Source of the DNA: Candidatus Woesearchaeota archaeon
Lineage (GTDB): Archaea > Nanobdellota > Nanobdellia > Woesearchaeales > UBA10216
DNA length: 20,181 nt
Assembly (NCBI GenBank): GCA_016180145.1
Contig: JACPBT010000085.1
Coordinates: 1-20,181 of the forward strand
Direction: 5' to 3'
In this document: positions 13,181-19,656 of the stretch, one piece after another
Position numbering within the stretch: the stretch's first letter is position 1
Layout: the number at the start of each line of letters is the position of its first letter
Notes under the pieces: model-generated
Databases searched by the model: none
Told to the model about the DNA's origin: nothing
The model's input: only the letters and a program-made list of their open reading frames with translations
Made by a program: the position numbers and the translations under genes

Positions 13181-14060
13181 CTCCTGCCAGCAGCACAATG
13201 CCGTAACCAACAAAGCATCCTGCGCTTATGAATGGCATTGCAGGGTAGAATTTTCCCTTTTTGCTGATTAAGAAGAGTGCAAGCAGCCCGAGTGTTGCAA
13301 ATACAGGTATGATTGATGCTTTCTGGAAGCCGTAGCTTGCCATTACAGTTCCTGCAAACAGTATCGGAAATCCCATGTCGCCTCCTCCGACTATGGCAAG
13401 GCTGCTTTCTGCCGTCTTTTTTTGCCTGTCAGGTGTTGTTCTGCCTTGTTGTTGCGTTTTGGTTCCTGTTTTTGGTATTGCTATGCCTGCGAATATGTTT
13501 GAGTGCATCTGGAATTTTGCTATTGCCACCATGTGCCCGCTTTTCCAGACTGCGAACATGTCATAGGCTGAAATTATCAGAAGCAGTATTGTTGCTGATA
13601 GAATGTTCATCACAGGCACGAATATTGCTGCGAGCCCGCTGTATATGAACAACTCTGTCAGATTGTGTATTATGAAATTTGATTTGAAAACTTTTATTGC
13701 TGCTGCTGCAAATGCAATTGCCCACGCTATTCTTGCAGGCATGAATGCTGCCCATGCTATGCCAAGCGTTGCGAATGTGCTTGCCATATACCACAGCTTC
13801 CACAGGAGTATTTTTTTGAACTTGATTATGAGTAGCAGTATTGCTGTTCCTGCCAGTATTGCTGTCGTTATGAATATGAAAGAATACTTCGGATTAAGTT
13901 CGGGCCTTTCTATTCCTGATGGCAGTTCCTTGTAGGTTAATACGCCTGTTTTTTCTGTCTCCTCCGTATCAATATAGTTTTTTAAGACAAATATGCCTAT
14001 CAGCTGTGAAAGAAGGAACATTGCAAGCAGCGTAATGACTATGCCGGTTGGGTGTTTCAT
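13173..14060 (-). CDS. Presenilin/signal-peptide-peptidase family intramembrane aspartyl protease
   Basis: A 295-residue polytopic membrane protein with about nine hydrophobic segments. The family's three hallmarks are present: YD (166-167) in LIISAYDMFAVW, GxGD as GGGD (225-228) in IVGGGDMGFP, and the PAL-type motif as PAMP (273-276) near the C terminus. A hydrophilic loop of about 35 residues, rich in Thr, Gln and Lys, separates the two catalytic helices, as in archaeal presenilin homologues. It would cut membrane helices such as remnant signal peptides. Likely leaderless, from a TATA box exactly shared with the divergent gene. The substrate is unknown. Confidence 0.88.
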   Translation of the reverse strand: MKHPTGIVITLLAMFLLSQLIGIFVLKNYIDTEETEKTGVLTYKELPSGIERPELNPKYSFIFITTAILAGTAILLLIIKFKKILLWKLWYMASTFATLGIAWAAFMPARIAWAIAFAAAAIKVFKSNFIIHNLTELFIYSGLAAIFVPVMNILSATILLLIISAYDMFAVWKSGHMVAIAKFQMHSNIFAGIAIPKTGTKTQQQGRTTPDRQKKTAESSLAIVGGGDMGFPILFAGTVMASYGFQKASIIPVFATLGLLALFLISKKGKFYPAMPFISAGCFVGYGIVLLAGVI

Positions 14061-14083
14061 GCTTATGAATCCTAAAGTTAACT

Positions 14084-14091
14084 ATTTAAAT
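14084..14091. promoter_or_regulatory. Symmetric bidirectional TATA box ATTTAAAT
   Basis: The centre of this perfect palindrome (14087.5) is 27.5 bp from the start codon on each side (14060 minus, 14115 plus), so a single element can serve both leaderless genes. Confidence 0.65.
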
Positions 14092-14114
14092 GTTTACAGA
14101 ACTTCTGCCGCATA

Positions 14115-14567
14115 ATGAGGGTTGTAAATAACATCTCTGTGAGGGTGTTTTGCAGGGAGGTGAAGGATAGGGAACTTATAGTAACTAAGCTTAAGCTCCT
14201 TCTGCCTTTTGACTTGGAGAAAGAGAAGGTAAAGATTGAGGAGCGCTCCGCAGAGGGTTTTGAGGACAGGCAGATAAAAATATTCTCAGTTGAGTTAAAC
14301 AGGGAAAGGCATACAAATGCTTTTATAAATAATCTCATTGAAAATCTCGGAGAGGAAAAGAAAACGCTTCTGGAGCAGCTTGAAAGCAGGCTGGATAATG
14401 AGCTTAACTTTTTCATAAGGCTTGATAAGGAGATGCTTCTGAAAGGCAGGTTTGTCCTTACAGATTCCGGGAACTGCTATCACATAAGGATTAACATTGC
14501 CTCATTCCCGAAGAGCAGGGCTAATGCGGTTAATGTAATTAAGAACATTCTTTGCTGCCCTGTGTAG
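14115..14567 (+). CDS. Predicted exosome-associated RNA-binding protein (COG1325-like)
   Basis: A 150-residue protein of the archaeal family annotated as a predicted exosome subunit or RNA-binding protein with a dsRBD-like fold. The family pattern is seen in NNISVRVFCREVKD at the N terminus, HTNAFINNLIENLGEEKKTL in the middle (about 66-85), and FFIRLDKEMLLKGRFVLTD followed by HIRINIASFP at the C-terminal half. Its function is predicted from genomic association, not proved. It shares its promoter region with the presenilin homologue and starts exactly where a leaderless transcript would. No membrane segments are seen. Confidence 0.75.
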   Translation: MRVVNNISVRVFCREVKDRELIVTKLKLLLPFDLEKEKVKIEERSAEGFEDRQIKIFSVELNRERHTNAFINNLIENLGEEKKTLLEQLESRLDNELNFFIRLDKEMLLKGRFVLTDSGNCYHIRINIASFPKSRANAVNVIKNILCCPV

Positions 14568-14592
14568 CAGGGGGCTGGTAAAACCAAAAACA

Positions 14593-14599
14593 TTTTATT
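14593..14599 (+). promoter_or_regulatory. TATA box of the transketolase operon
   Basis: TTTTATT is centred 27 bp before ATG 14623, predicting a leaderless mRNA for the two-gene transketolase operon. Confidence 0.5.
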
Positions 14600-14622
14600 C
14601 TTGCCGTTTTTGCGCATTCTTT

Positions 14623-15438
14623 ATGGGAGCGAGGCTGGAAGAGCTTAGGGAGAAGGCAAGGCAGCTTCGCATAAGCTCTCTTATGCTTGCCCATCAGGCC
14701 GGTTCCGGCCATCCTGGCGGCTCTCTTTCTGCTGCTGATATTCTTGCGGTTCTTTTCTATCATCATATGAAGTATGATGCCAAGCGCCCTGACTGGCCTG
14801 ACAGGGACAGGTTTATTCTTAGCAAGGGGCATTGCACTCCTTTGCTTTACTCTGTCCTTTCTGATGCCGGTTTTTTCCCTAAGGAGGAGCTTGCAACTTA
14901 CAGGAGGCTTGGCAGGCTCACCGGTCACCCCAATCCTAAGTTGCCGGGAGTGGAAATAGCTACAGGCTCGCTTGGCCAGGGGCTTTCAGTTGGCCATGGC
15001 ATGGCTCTTGCAGGAAAGCTGGATAAGAAGGATTACCGCGTTTACGTGCTGCTTGGTGACGGCGAGCTTCAGGAGGGAAGCGTGTGGGAAGCGGCAATGA
15101 GCGCATCACATTATAAGAGCGATAATTTAACAGCAATAGTTGATAATAACAGGGTGGCGCAGGACAACATGACCGCGCAGCTTAAGGGAATTGAACCTGT
15201 TGATAAAAAGTTTGAAGCATTCGGATGGCACGCCATAAGAATAAATGGGCATGATATCCCTTCAATTATAGACGCTCTTGAAGAGGCGGCAGAAACAAAG
15301 GGAAAGCCGACTGTAATTGTTGCTGACACGATAAAGGGCAAGGGTGTTTCCTTTATGGAAAACCAGCCGAAGTGGCACGGGAAAGCGCCGAATGATGAGC
15401 AGTTAAAACAGGCTGTTGGAGAGCTGCAAAATGCCTAA
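14623..15438 (+). CDS. tktA: Transketolase, N-terminal (thiamine-diphosphate-binding) subunit
   Basis: The first half of a split transketolase, 271 residues. It transfers two-carbon units between sugar phosphates in the non-oxidative pentose pathway, the main archaeal route to pentoses and erythrose 4-phosphate. AGSGHPGGSLSAADI (26-40) with the catalytic His, the SKGHCTPLLY segment, the GSLGQGLSVGHGMALA block and the thiamine-diphosphate motif GDGELQEG...VDNNR (about 145-178) are all present. The gene ends 8 bp inside its partner, so the two subunits are coupled and presumably form a heterotetramer. The split form is common in archaea and some bacteria. Confidence 0.95.
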   Translation: MGARLEELREKARQLRISSLMLAHQAGSGHPGGSLSAADILAVLFYHHMKYDAKRPDWPDRDRFILSKGHCTPLLYSVLSDAGFFPKEELATYRRLGRLTGHPNPKLPGVEIATGSLGQGLSVGHGMALAGKLDKKDYRVYVLLGDGELQEGSVWEAAMSASHYKSDNLTAIVDNNRVAQDNMTAQLKGIEPVDKKFEAFGWHAIRINGHDIPSIIDALEEAAETKGKPTVIVADTIKGKGVSFMENQPKWHGKAPNDEQLKQAVGELQNA

Positions 15439-16363
15439 AGCAGGAACAAGGGACGGTTACGCTAATGGGCTGCTTAAATTAGGCAGTGATTCAAGGGTTG
15501 TCGTGCTGGATGCAGGTGTTTCTGATTCAACAAGGACGCAGAAATTCGGTGAAAAATACCCTGAACGGTTCTTTAACATGGGTATTAGTGAGCAAGACAT
15601 GGTAGGGACTGCTGCTGGCTTGGCAAAGTGCGGCAAAATAGCGTTTGCAACAAGCTTTGCCCCTTTTTTGATGGGCAGGACGCAAGACCACCAACTGGTT
15701 TCTGTATGCTACTCTGAAGCAAATGTAAAGCTTGTTGGAACGCACAACGGGCTTGCAGTTGGTGAGGATGGCCCGACTGCGCAGAGCCCGAATGACATTG
15801 CAATGGCAAGGGCTATGCCAACCATGATTGTCATATGCCCTGTTGATGCTGTTGAAGCTGAGAAGGCAACAATATTCCTCGCAGAAAAGCATAAAGGGCC
15901 TGCTTATCTGAGGCTTGGAAGGCCTGATGTTGAAACTCTGTATGACGATAGTTATAACTTTGAATTGGGCAAGGCTTCATTCCTGAAAAATGGAAAGGAT
16001 GGCGCAATAATAGCCTGCGGGGTAATGGTGTATGAATCGCTGAAGGCTGCTGAAAAGCTCGGGCAGGAGGGAATAGGCGTATCTGTAATTAATATGTCCT
16101 CTATAAAGCCGATAGACAGGGAAGCTATTAGGAAAGCAGCTGGAACAGGCGCGATAGTTACTGCAGAGGACCATAATATATATGGCGGCCTTGGCAGCGC
16201 TGTGGCTGAAGTGATAGCTGAGGAAGGGCTGGATGTTGAATTCAAAATTATTGGAATAAAAGACAGGTTCGCTGAGTCAGACACGCAGGAAGTTCTTTTC
16301 AGGAAGTATGGATTAGATGCGGAAGCTATTGCAGCTGCGGTGAAGAAAGCGGTTGGCCACTAA
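15431..16363 (+). CDS. tktB: Transketolase, C-terminal (pyrimidine-binding) subunit
   Basis: The second half of the split transketolase, 310 residues. It supplies the Glu that activates thiamine diphosphate (FNMGISEQDMVGTAAGLAKC, around residues 53-72) plus the C-terminal transketolase domain (DGAIIACGVMVYESLKAAEK onward). ATG 15431 gives the typical N terminus MPKAGTRDGYANGLLKLG and overlaps the upstream stop by 8 bp; the upstream in-frame start near 15416 is not needed. Both catalytic halves are intact, so the enzyme should be active. 1-Deoxyxylulose synthase is a relative, but the length and split architecture favour transketolase. Confidence 0.94.
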   Translation: MPKAGTRDGYANGLLKLGSDSRVVVLDAGVSDSTRTQKFGEKYPERFFNMGISEQDMVGTAAGLAKCGKIAFATSFAPFLMGRTQDHQLVSVCYSEANVKLVGTHNGLAVGEDGPTAQSPNDIAMARAMPTMIVICPVDAVEAEKATIFLAEKHKGPAYLRLGRPDVETLYDDSYNFELGKASFLKNGKDGAIIACGVMVYESLKAAEKLGQEGIGVSVINMSSIKPIDREAIRKAAGTGAIVTAEDHNIYGGLGSAVAEVIAEEGLDVEFKIIGIKDRFAESDTQEVLFRKYGLDAEAIAAAVKKAVGH

Positions 16364-16388
16364 GTCTAACTTTTCACCAATCTGGAGA

Positions 16389-16871
16389 TTACGGCAGCAC
16401 TTTTATCTGGAAATATTTCTTGTAATAGCCTCTGTCACGCGTCAGCAAAACATCTGCACGATTCTGGGCATGTGCGCCTATTAGAAAGTCAGATGTTACA
16501 TGATTTCTCCAGCGCATTGGTGAATTGCACTTGTGGCAAGCAAAGTCATTAGCTGAGCCGCACTTGGGGCATTCAATTCCAGACTTTGCCTTTAAATAAT
16601 CAAGCCACGCCTCTGCTGCCAGATTAAGGTCGCTATTGCTAAAGTCTGAAACTACTATGCCAATGTCCTCCAAGAAACCGGACATTTTAGAGACCGCCTC
16701 TCCTTTATACCTCCTCAAAAAGTGAACCAAAAGTTCAGAGTAAACTATGGGGCAAATTATTACGGCGCCCAAGCCAACCTGATTTTCCAGCAATTCTTCA
16801 CTTTTGACAGCAAATAAATGGCTATTCCCTGCAATATCTAGAAGAATATTCGTATCAACTGCAGTTATCAT
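16389..16871 (-). CDS. vapC: VapC-type PIN-domain toxin with zinc-knuckle insertion
   Basis: A 160-residue PIN ribonuclease. The acidic active-site residues are Asp6 (MITAVDTNILLDI), Glu46 (IVYSELLVHF), Asp128 (HVTSDFLIGAHA) and Asp146 (LLTRDRGYY). Just before the third acid, residues 101-115 contain CPKC and CHKC, a four-Cys knuckle likely to bind zinc, an insertion absent from the first VapC of this window. It lies 5 bp after the AbrB-type antitoxin gene and forms its operon partner. VapC toxins of this group act on RNA; this target is unknown. It converges on the transketolase operon. Confidence 0.88.
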   Translation of the reverse strand: MITAVDTNILLDIAGNSHLFAVKSEELLENQVGLGAVIICPIVYSELLVHFLRRYKGEAVSKMSGFLEDIGIVVSDFSNSDLNLAAEAWLDYLKAKSGIECPKCGSANDFACHKCNSPMRWRNHVTSDFLIGAHAQNRADVLLTRDRGYYKKYFQIKVLP

Positions 16872-16876
16872 TGCAC

Positions 16877-17086
16877 TTACCTGCCAAGTTCTTCCATCAG
16901 CTTATCCGTGTCAAAATTCCCAAGACACCCGCGCCACTTCTCAAAAGGAATGCTTTTAGCCTTCTTCTGAATAGTTATCTGGCCCTTGCCCATTCCAAAT
17001 TCTACTTCATCGCCAGGTTTAAGCCCAAAGGCTGCCCTGAACTGTTTCGGTATTGTCACCTGACATTTCTGTGTTAGCGTAGTCAT
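16877..17086 (-). CDS. vapB: AbrB/MazE-type antitoxin
   Basis: A 69-residue antitoxin. The N-terminal ~45 residues are an AbrB-type DNA-binding hairpin (TLTQKCQVTIPKQFRAAFGL, then KPGDEVEFGMGKGQITI). The C-terminal ~22 residues (WRGCLGNFDTDKLMEELGR) would bind the PIN toxin encoded 5 bp downstream. ATG 17086 is 2 bp from a 28-bp palindrome that includes the TATA box, so the protein very likely represses its own leaderless promoter. This is a different antitoxin fold from the VapB at 544-777. Confidence 0.9.
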   Translation of the reverse strand: MTTLTQKCQVTIPKQFRAAFGLKPGDEVEFGMGKGQITIQKKAKSIPFEKWRGCLGNFDTDKLMEELGR

Positions 17087-17088
17087 AC

Positions 17089-17116
17089 TTATAAAGTAAT
17101 ACGTAATACTTTATAA
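17089..17116. promoter_or_regulatory. Promoter-operator palindrome of the second vapBC module
   Basis: Perfect 10-bp arms TTATAAAGTA (17089-17098) and TACTTTATAA (17107-17116) flank A-TACGTA-A, itself palindromic. The distal arm is the TATA box (centre about 26.5 bp from ATG 17086), and the proximal arm covers the transcription start. Confidence 0.75.
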
Positions 17117-17150
17117 ATCTTACTATTCAAAAAATGCACCCATCTAAAAG

Positions 17151-17158
17151 TATTTAAG
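17151..17158 (+). promoter_or_regulatory. TATA box upstream of the small ORF and winged-helix gene
   Basis: TATTTAAG is centred 27.5 bp before ATG 17182, the same spacing as the leaderless promoters elsewhere, so transcription should start at or next to 17182. Confidence 0.55.
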
Positions 17159-17181
17159 CATGTTCGCTTTTCCAAAGTGCT

Positions 17182-17268
17182 ATGAGAAGCGCAAATAGCA
17201 GTGGTTGCCTTTGGGGCAGGGCTGGAACTGAGTGGTTGCCGGTGGCAGGCTTAGTGGAAGTTGCGTAA
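17182..17268 (+). CDS. Possible 28-codon leader ORF
   Basis: An ATG placed exactly where a leaderless transcript should begin opens a 28-codon frame (MRSANSSGCLWGRAGTEWLP to a TAA at 17266). It contains two Trp codons, overlaps the start of the winged-helix gene in another frame, and precedes a transcription unit that leads to trpS. It may be a genuine leader peptide, a chance ORF, or the true 5' end of the winged-helix gene if a frameshift has occurred. No family is recognised. Confidence 0.3.
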   Translation: MRSANSSGCLWGRAGTEWLPVAGLVEVA

Positions 17269-17462
17269 AGGTACTTGGAGTTCTTAATAGTTGTAGCAGC
17301 GAGTTGTCGCAGTCGCAGATAATTTGCAGGACAGGGCTTTCTGAGCGGACTGTGAAGTATGCTTTAAAGGAGTTGGTGATTGCCGAAGCTGTTTCTGAAT
17401 TTTTAGTTACTGCTGATTTACGGAGAAAGCTGTATGCAGGGAGGCTGGAAAAATGTCATTAA
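17232..17462 (+). CDS. Small winged-helix DNA-binding protein
   Basis: A 76-residue protein whose central part (KVLGVLNSCSSELSQSQIIC, then RTGLSERTVKYALKELVIAE, residues about 13-51) is a winged helix-turn-helix of the MarR/TrmB/ArsR kind. This leaves almost nothing outside the DNA-binding domain. The start is GTG 17232; a TGA lies immediately upstream in frame, so the gene cannot begin earlier unless a frameshift is present. Its 3' end overlaps the next gene by 10 bp, so both are probably translated together. Likely a local regulator of the downstream gene or genes; the ligand is unknown. Confidence 0.65.
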   Translation: MVAGGRLSGSCVKVLGVLNSCSSELSQSQIICRTGLSERTVKYALKELVIAEAVSEFLVTADLRRKLYAGRLEKCH

Positions 17463-18457
17463 CAAAGGGATATAGGAGTGAAGAGGGCAGTCTGGAGGGT
17501 TATTTGAACAAGCTTATCGTTGAAACTTCACCGATTGATAATATTTTTTCAATACACAAGCCGATAATGCTTGGGACAAATGCCTTTTTCGGGCTTGAAG
17601 CTCATTTGCAGACGCCAATAGAAACTTTGGCGATTGCTCTGCTGTCAAAGCTGTTCACAAATTACAGGCTTCTTGTTGTTGACTCTTTTCAGTTGATGGG
17701 GGCAAAGACGCAGGAAGAGAAAGATTATGTAAACCGTTCAGTCGGAAAGCTTGAGGGCGAGCTTGAAGTATTCTCAAAAGCCTTTGGGCTGGACTTTGAG
17801 GTGGTGAGATGTTCGCAGTTTTTCAGCAGCAGCGAGTATAATGAGCTTTTTGAAGCAACAAAAGCTGCCATAATGTCCTCGCCTGAGCTGGTTGAACTGG
17901 CGCAAAAAACAATACCTGCCGGAGTTGAGGATAAGACTGACATATCATTCACTGCTCACGAGGTTGCCACTACGTTTTATATGCGGATGTATAAAAAAAC
18001 GCTTTTTAAGGTTGGGCAGGGAAGGGAGAAGCTATATGATGAGATTACATCAAAGATTGACTTTGGCGTTGAGGTTATGTTTGCGTATATGATGCCGTTT
18101 TATGCATTAGGAATACCCCCAAAGGAAATTACGCCATACAATCCCAAATCCGGCGTAAAAGATGGTGGAAAGCGCATAATCATTGGAGGGAAAAACTTTA
18201 GTGGCTTGTATGATGACATAAGCCACGCTTTGCTGTCAGGGCCTTATGCTGCTCAGGTGAGTCTTGCTCATTTGGCTCTGGCAGCTTGTGAGGCTGGTTT
18301 GAAAGCAGGGACTGTCAGGATGGATGATGCCCAGCGCGCTTCTGCGCCCCCTTCAGGAAAGATAGGCGAGCAGTTGTTAACAGGCGTATTTCAGGGCATA
18401 ATAAGGGCTTATGAAATTGCAAAATTGGACGGCAGGCTAAGCAGGTTTTCAGGTTAA
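17453..18457 (+). CDS. Unrecognised 334-residue protein, possibly class I aaRS/cyclodipeptide-synthase-like
   Basis: I do not recognise this family. Residues 36-50 (SIHKPIMLGTNAFFG) look like a first Rossmann strand and loop. LLVVDSFQLMGAKTQEEKDY (73-93) is a second strand and turn. A long helix runs to about 118, then DFEVVRCSQFFSSSEYNELF gives another strand and helix. This order resembles TyrRS/TrpRS cores and the related cyclodipeptide synthases, but there is no HIGH or KMSKS motif. The last ~100 residues are helical with Gly-rich GGKRIIIGGKNFSG. No membrane segment or signal peptide is seen. It overlaps the winged-helix gene by 10 bp and lies 41 bp before trpS. The fold call is inference. 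Confidence 0.6.
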   Translation: MSLTKGYRSEEGSLEGYLNKLIVETSPIDNIFSIHKPIMLGTNAFFGLEAHLQTPIETLAIALLSKLFTNYRLLVVDSFQLMGAKTQEEKDYVNRSVGKLEGELEVFSKAFGLDFEVVRCSQFFSSSEYNELFEATKAAIMSSPELVELAQKTIPAGVEDKTDISFTAHEVATTFYMRMYKKTLFKVGQGREKLYDEITSKIDFGVEVMFAYMMPFYALGIPPKEITPYNPKSGVKDGGKRIIIGGKNFSGLYDDISHALLSGPYAAQVSLAHLALAACEAGLKAGTVRMDDAQRASAPPSGKIGEQLLTGVFQGIIRAYEIAKLDGRLSRFSG

Positions 18458-18468
18458 AATGAGCAACA

Positions 18469-18476
18469 TTTAAAAA
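18469..18476 (+). promoter_or_regulatory. TATA box of trpS
   Basis: TTTAAAAA is centred 26.5 bp before ATG 18499 but only 17.5 bp before ATG 18490, favouring the second ATG as the leaderless start. Confidence 0.55.
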
Positions 18477-18498
18477 CAAAAAGCGCAGTATGCATACC

Positions 18499-19620
18499 AT
18501 GCCAAAGGAATTTACAGTCACTCCATGGAAAGTTGAGGGAGAGGTTGACTACACCCGGCTTATCAAAGAGTTTGGAACAGAGTCTGTGGACGATAAGCTG
18601 CTGAACCGGATAAAGAAGCACACTGGCGAGTTGCATCACATGCTGAGAAGGAAGATTTTCTTCTCTCATCGTGATTTAAACTGGCTGCTTGATGAATATG
18701 AGAAAGGCAATAAGTTCTACCTTTACACTGGCAGGGGCCCTTCAGGAAATACGCATCTTGGCCATCTTGTGCCTTGGATGTTCACGAAGTGGCTTCAGGA
18801 TAAGTTTGGTGCAGAGCTTTGGTTTCAGATGACTGATGATGAGAAGTTTTTGTTTAATGATAAGCTTGAACTTGAGGAGACTAACAGGCTCGCTTATGAA
18901 AATGCTCTGGACGTTATAGCTCTTGGATTCAAAAAGGGCAAAACAAAAATATTCGCTGATACTGACTATGCTAAAACATTATACCGGCAGGCGCTGAGGG
19001 TTGCGAAAAAGCTTACGGTTTCAACAACAAAGGCGGTTTTCGGGCTGAGCGAGAGCGACAGTGTTGGCAAGCATTTTTTTACGACTGTCCAGAGCGTTCC
19101 TGCTTTTTTGCCATCAGCTTTGGCAGGCAGAAACATCCCCTGCCTTATCCCTCATGCTATTGACCAGGACCCGCACTTCAGGGTAACAAGGGACATCGTT
19201 CATAAGCTTGGCTATTATAAGCCTGCCGCTATTCATTGCGTTTTTCTCCCTGCGCTGACAGGGCCTAAGGGTAAGATGTCTGCTTCAATTGCTGAAACCG
19301 CTGTTTATACTACTGATGCGCCTGAGGTTGCTGCAAAAAAAATAAGAAAATATGCTTTCTCCGGCGGAAAAGATACTGTTGAGGAGCATAGGAAGCATGG
19401 CGGCAATCCTGATGTTGATGTTTCTTACCAGTGGCTGCGTTTCTTTGAGGAGGATGACAAAAAGCTTGAAAGGATTTACAACGACTACAGGAGCGGGAAG
19501 CTTCTTAGTGGCGAATTGAAGGAAATCCTTATAGAGAAGCTGAGCGTATTTCTCAAAAGGCATCAGGACGGCAGGGAGAAAGCAAGGAAAGTTCTTGACA
19601 GCTATATTGTGAAGGATTAA
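18499..19620 (+). CDS. trpS: Tryptophanyl-tRNA synthetase, archaeal/eukaryotic type
   Basis: A class I synthetase of 373 residues that attaches Trp to tRNA-Trp. The N terminus FTVTPWKVEGEVDYTRLIKE is the archaeal/eukaryotic form. HIGH appears as PSGNTHLGH (81-89) and KMSKS as GPKGKMSAS (255-263), both characteristic of TrpRS. The Trp pocket region AIDQDPHFRVTRDI confirms specificity. ATG 18499 is preferred over ATG 18490 by TATA spacing. It is preceded closely by the unknown 334-residue gene but appears to have its own promoter. All core motifs are intact. Confidence 0.96.
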   Translation: MPKEFTVTPWKVEGEVDYTRLIKEFGTESVDDKLLNRIKKHTGELHHMLRRKIFFSHRDLNWLLDEYEKGNKFYLYTGRGPSGNTHLGHLVPWMFTKWLQDKFGAELWFQMTDDEKFLFNDKLELEETNRLAYENALDVIALGFKKGKTKIFADTDYAKTLYRQALRVAKKLTVSTTKAVFGLSESDSVGKHFFTTVQSVPAFLPSALAGRNIPCLIPHAIDQDPHFRVTRDIVHKLGYYKPAAIHCVFLPALTGPKGKMSASIAETAVYTTDAPEVAAKKIRKYAFSGGKDTVEEHRKHGGNPDVDVSYQWLRFFEEDDKKLERIYNDYRSGKLLSGELKEILIEKLSVFLKRHQDGREKARKVLDSYIVKD

Positions 19621-19656
19621 AAAAATGCGGACTTCAAACAATTAAGCATCTATCTC

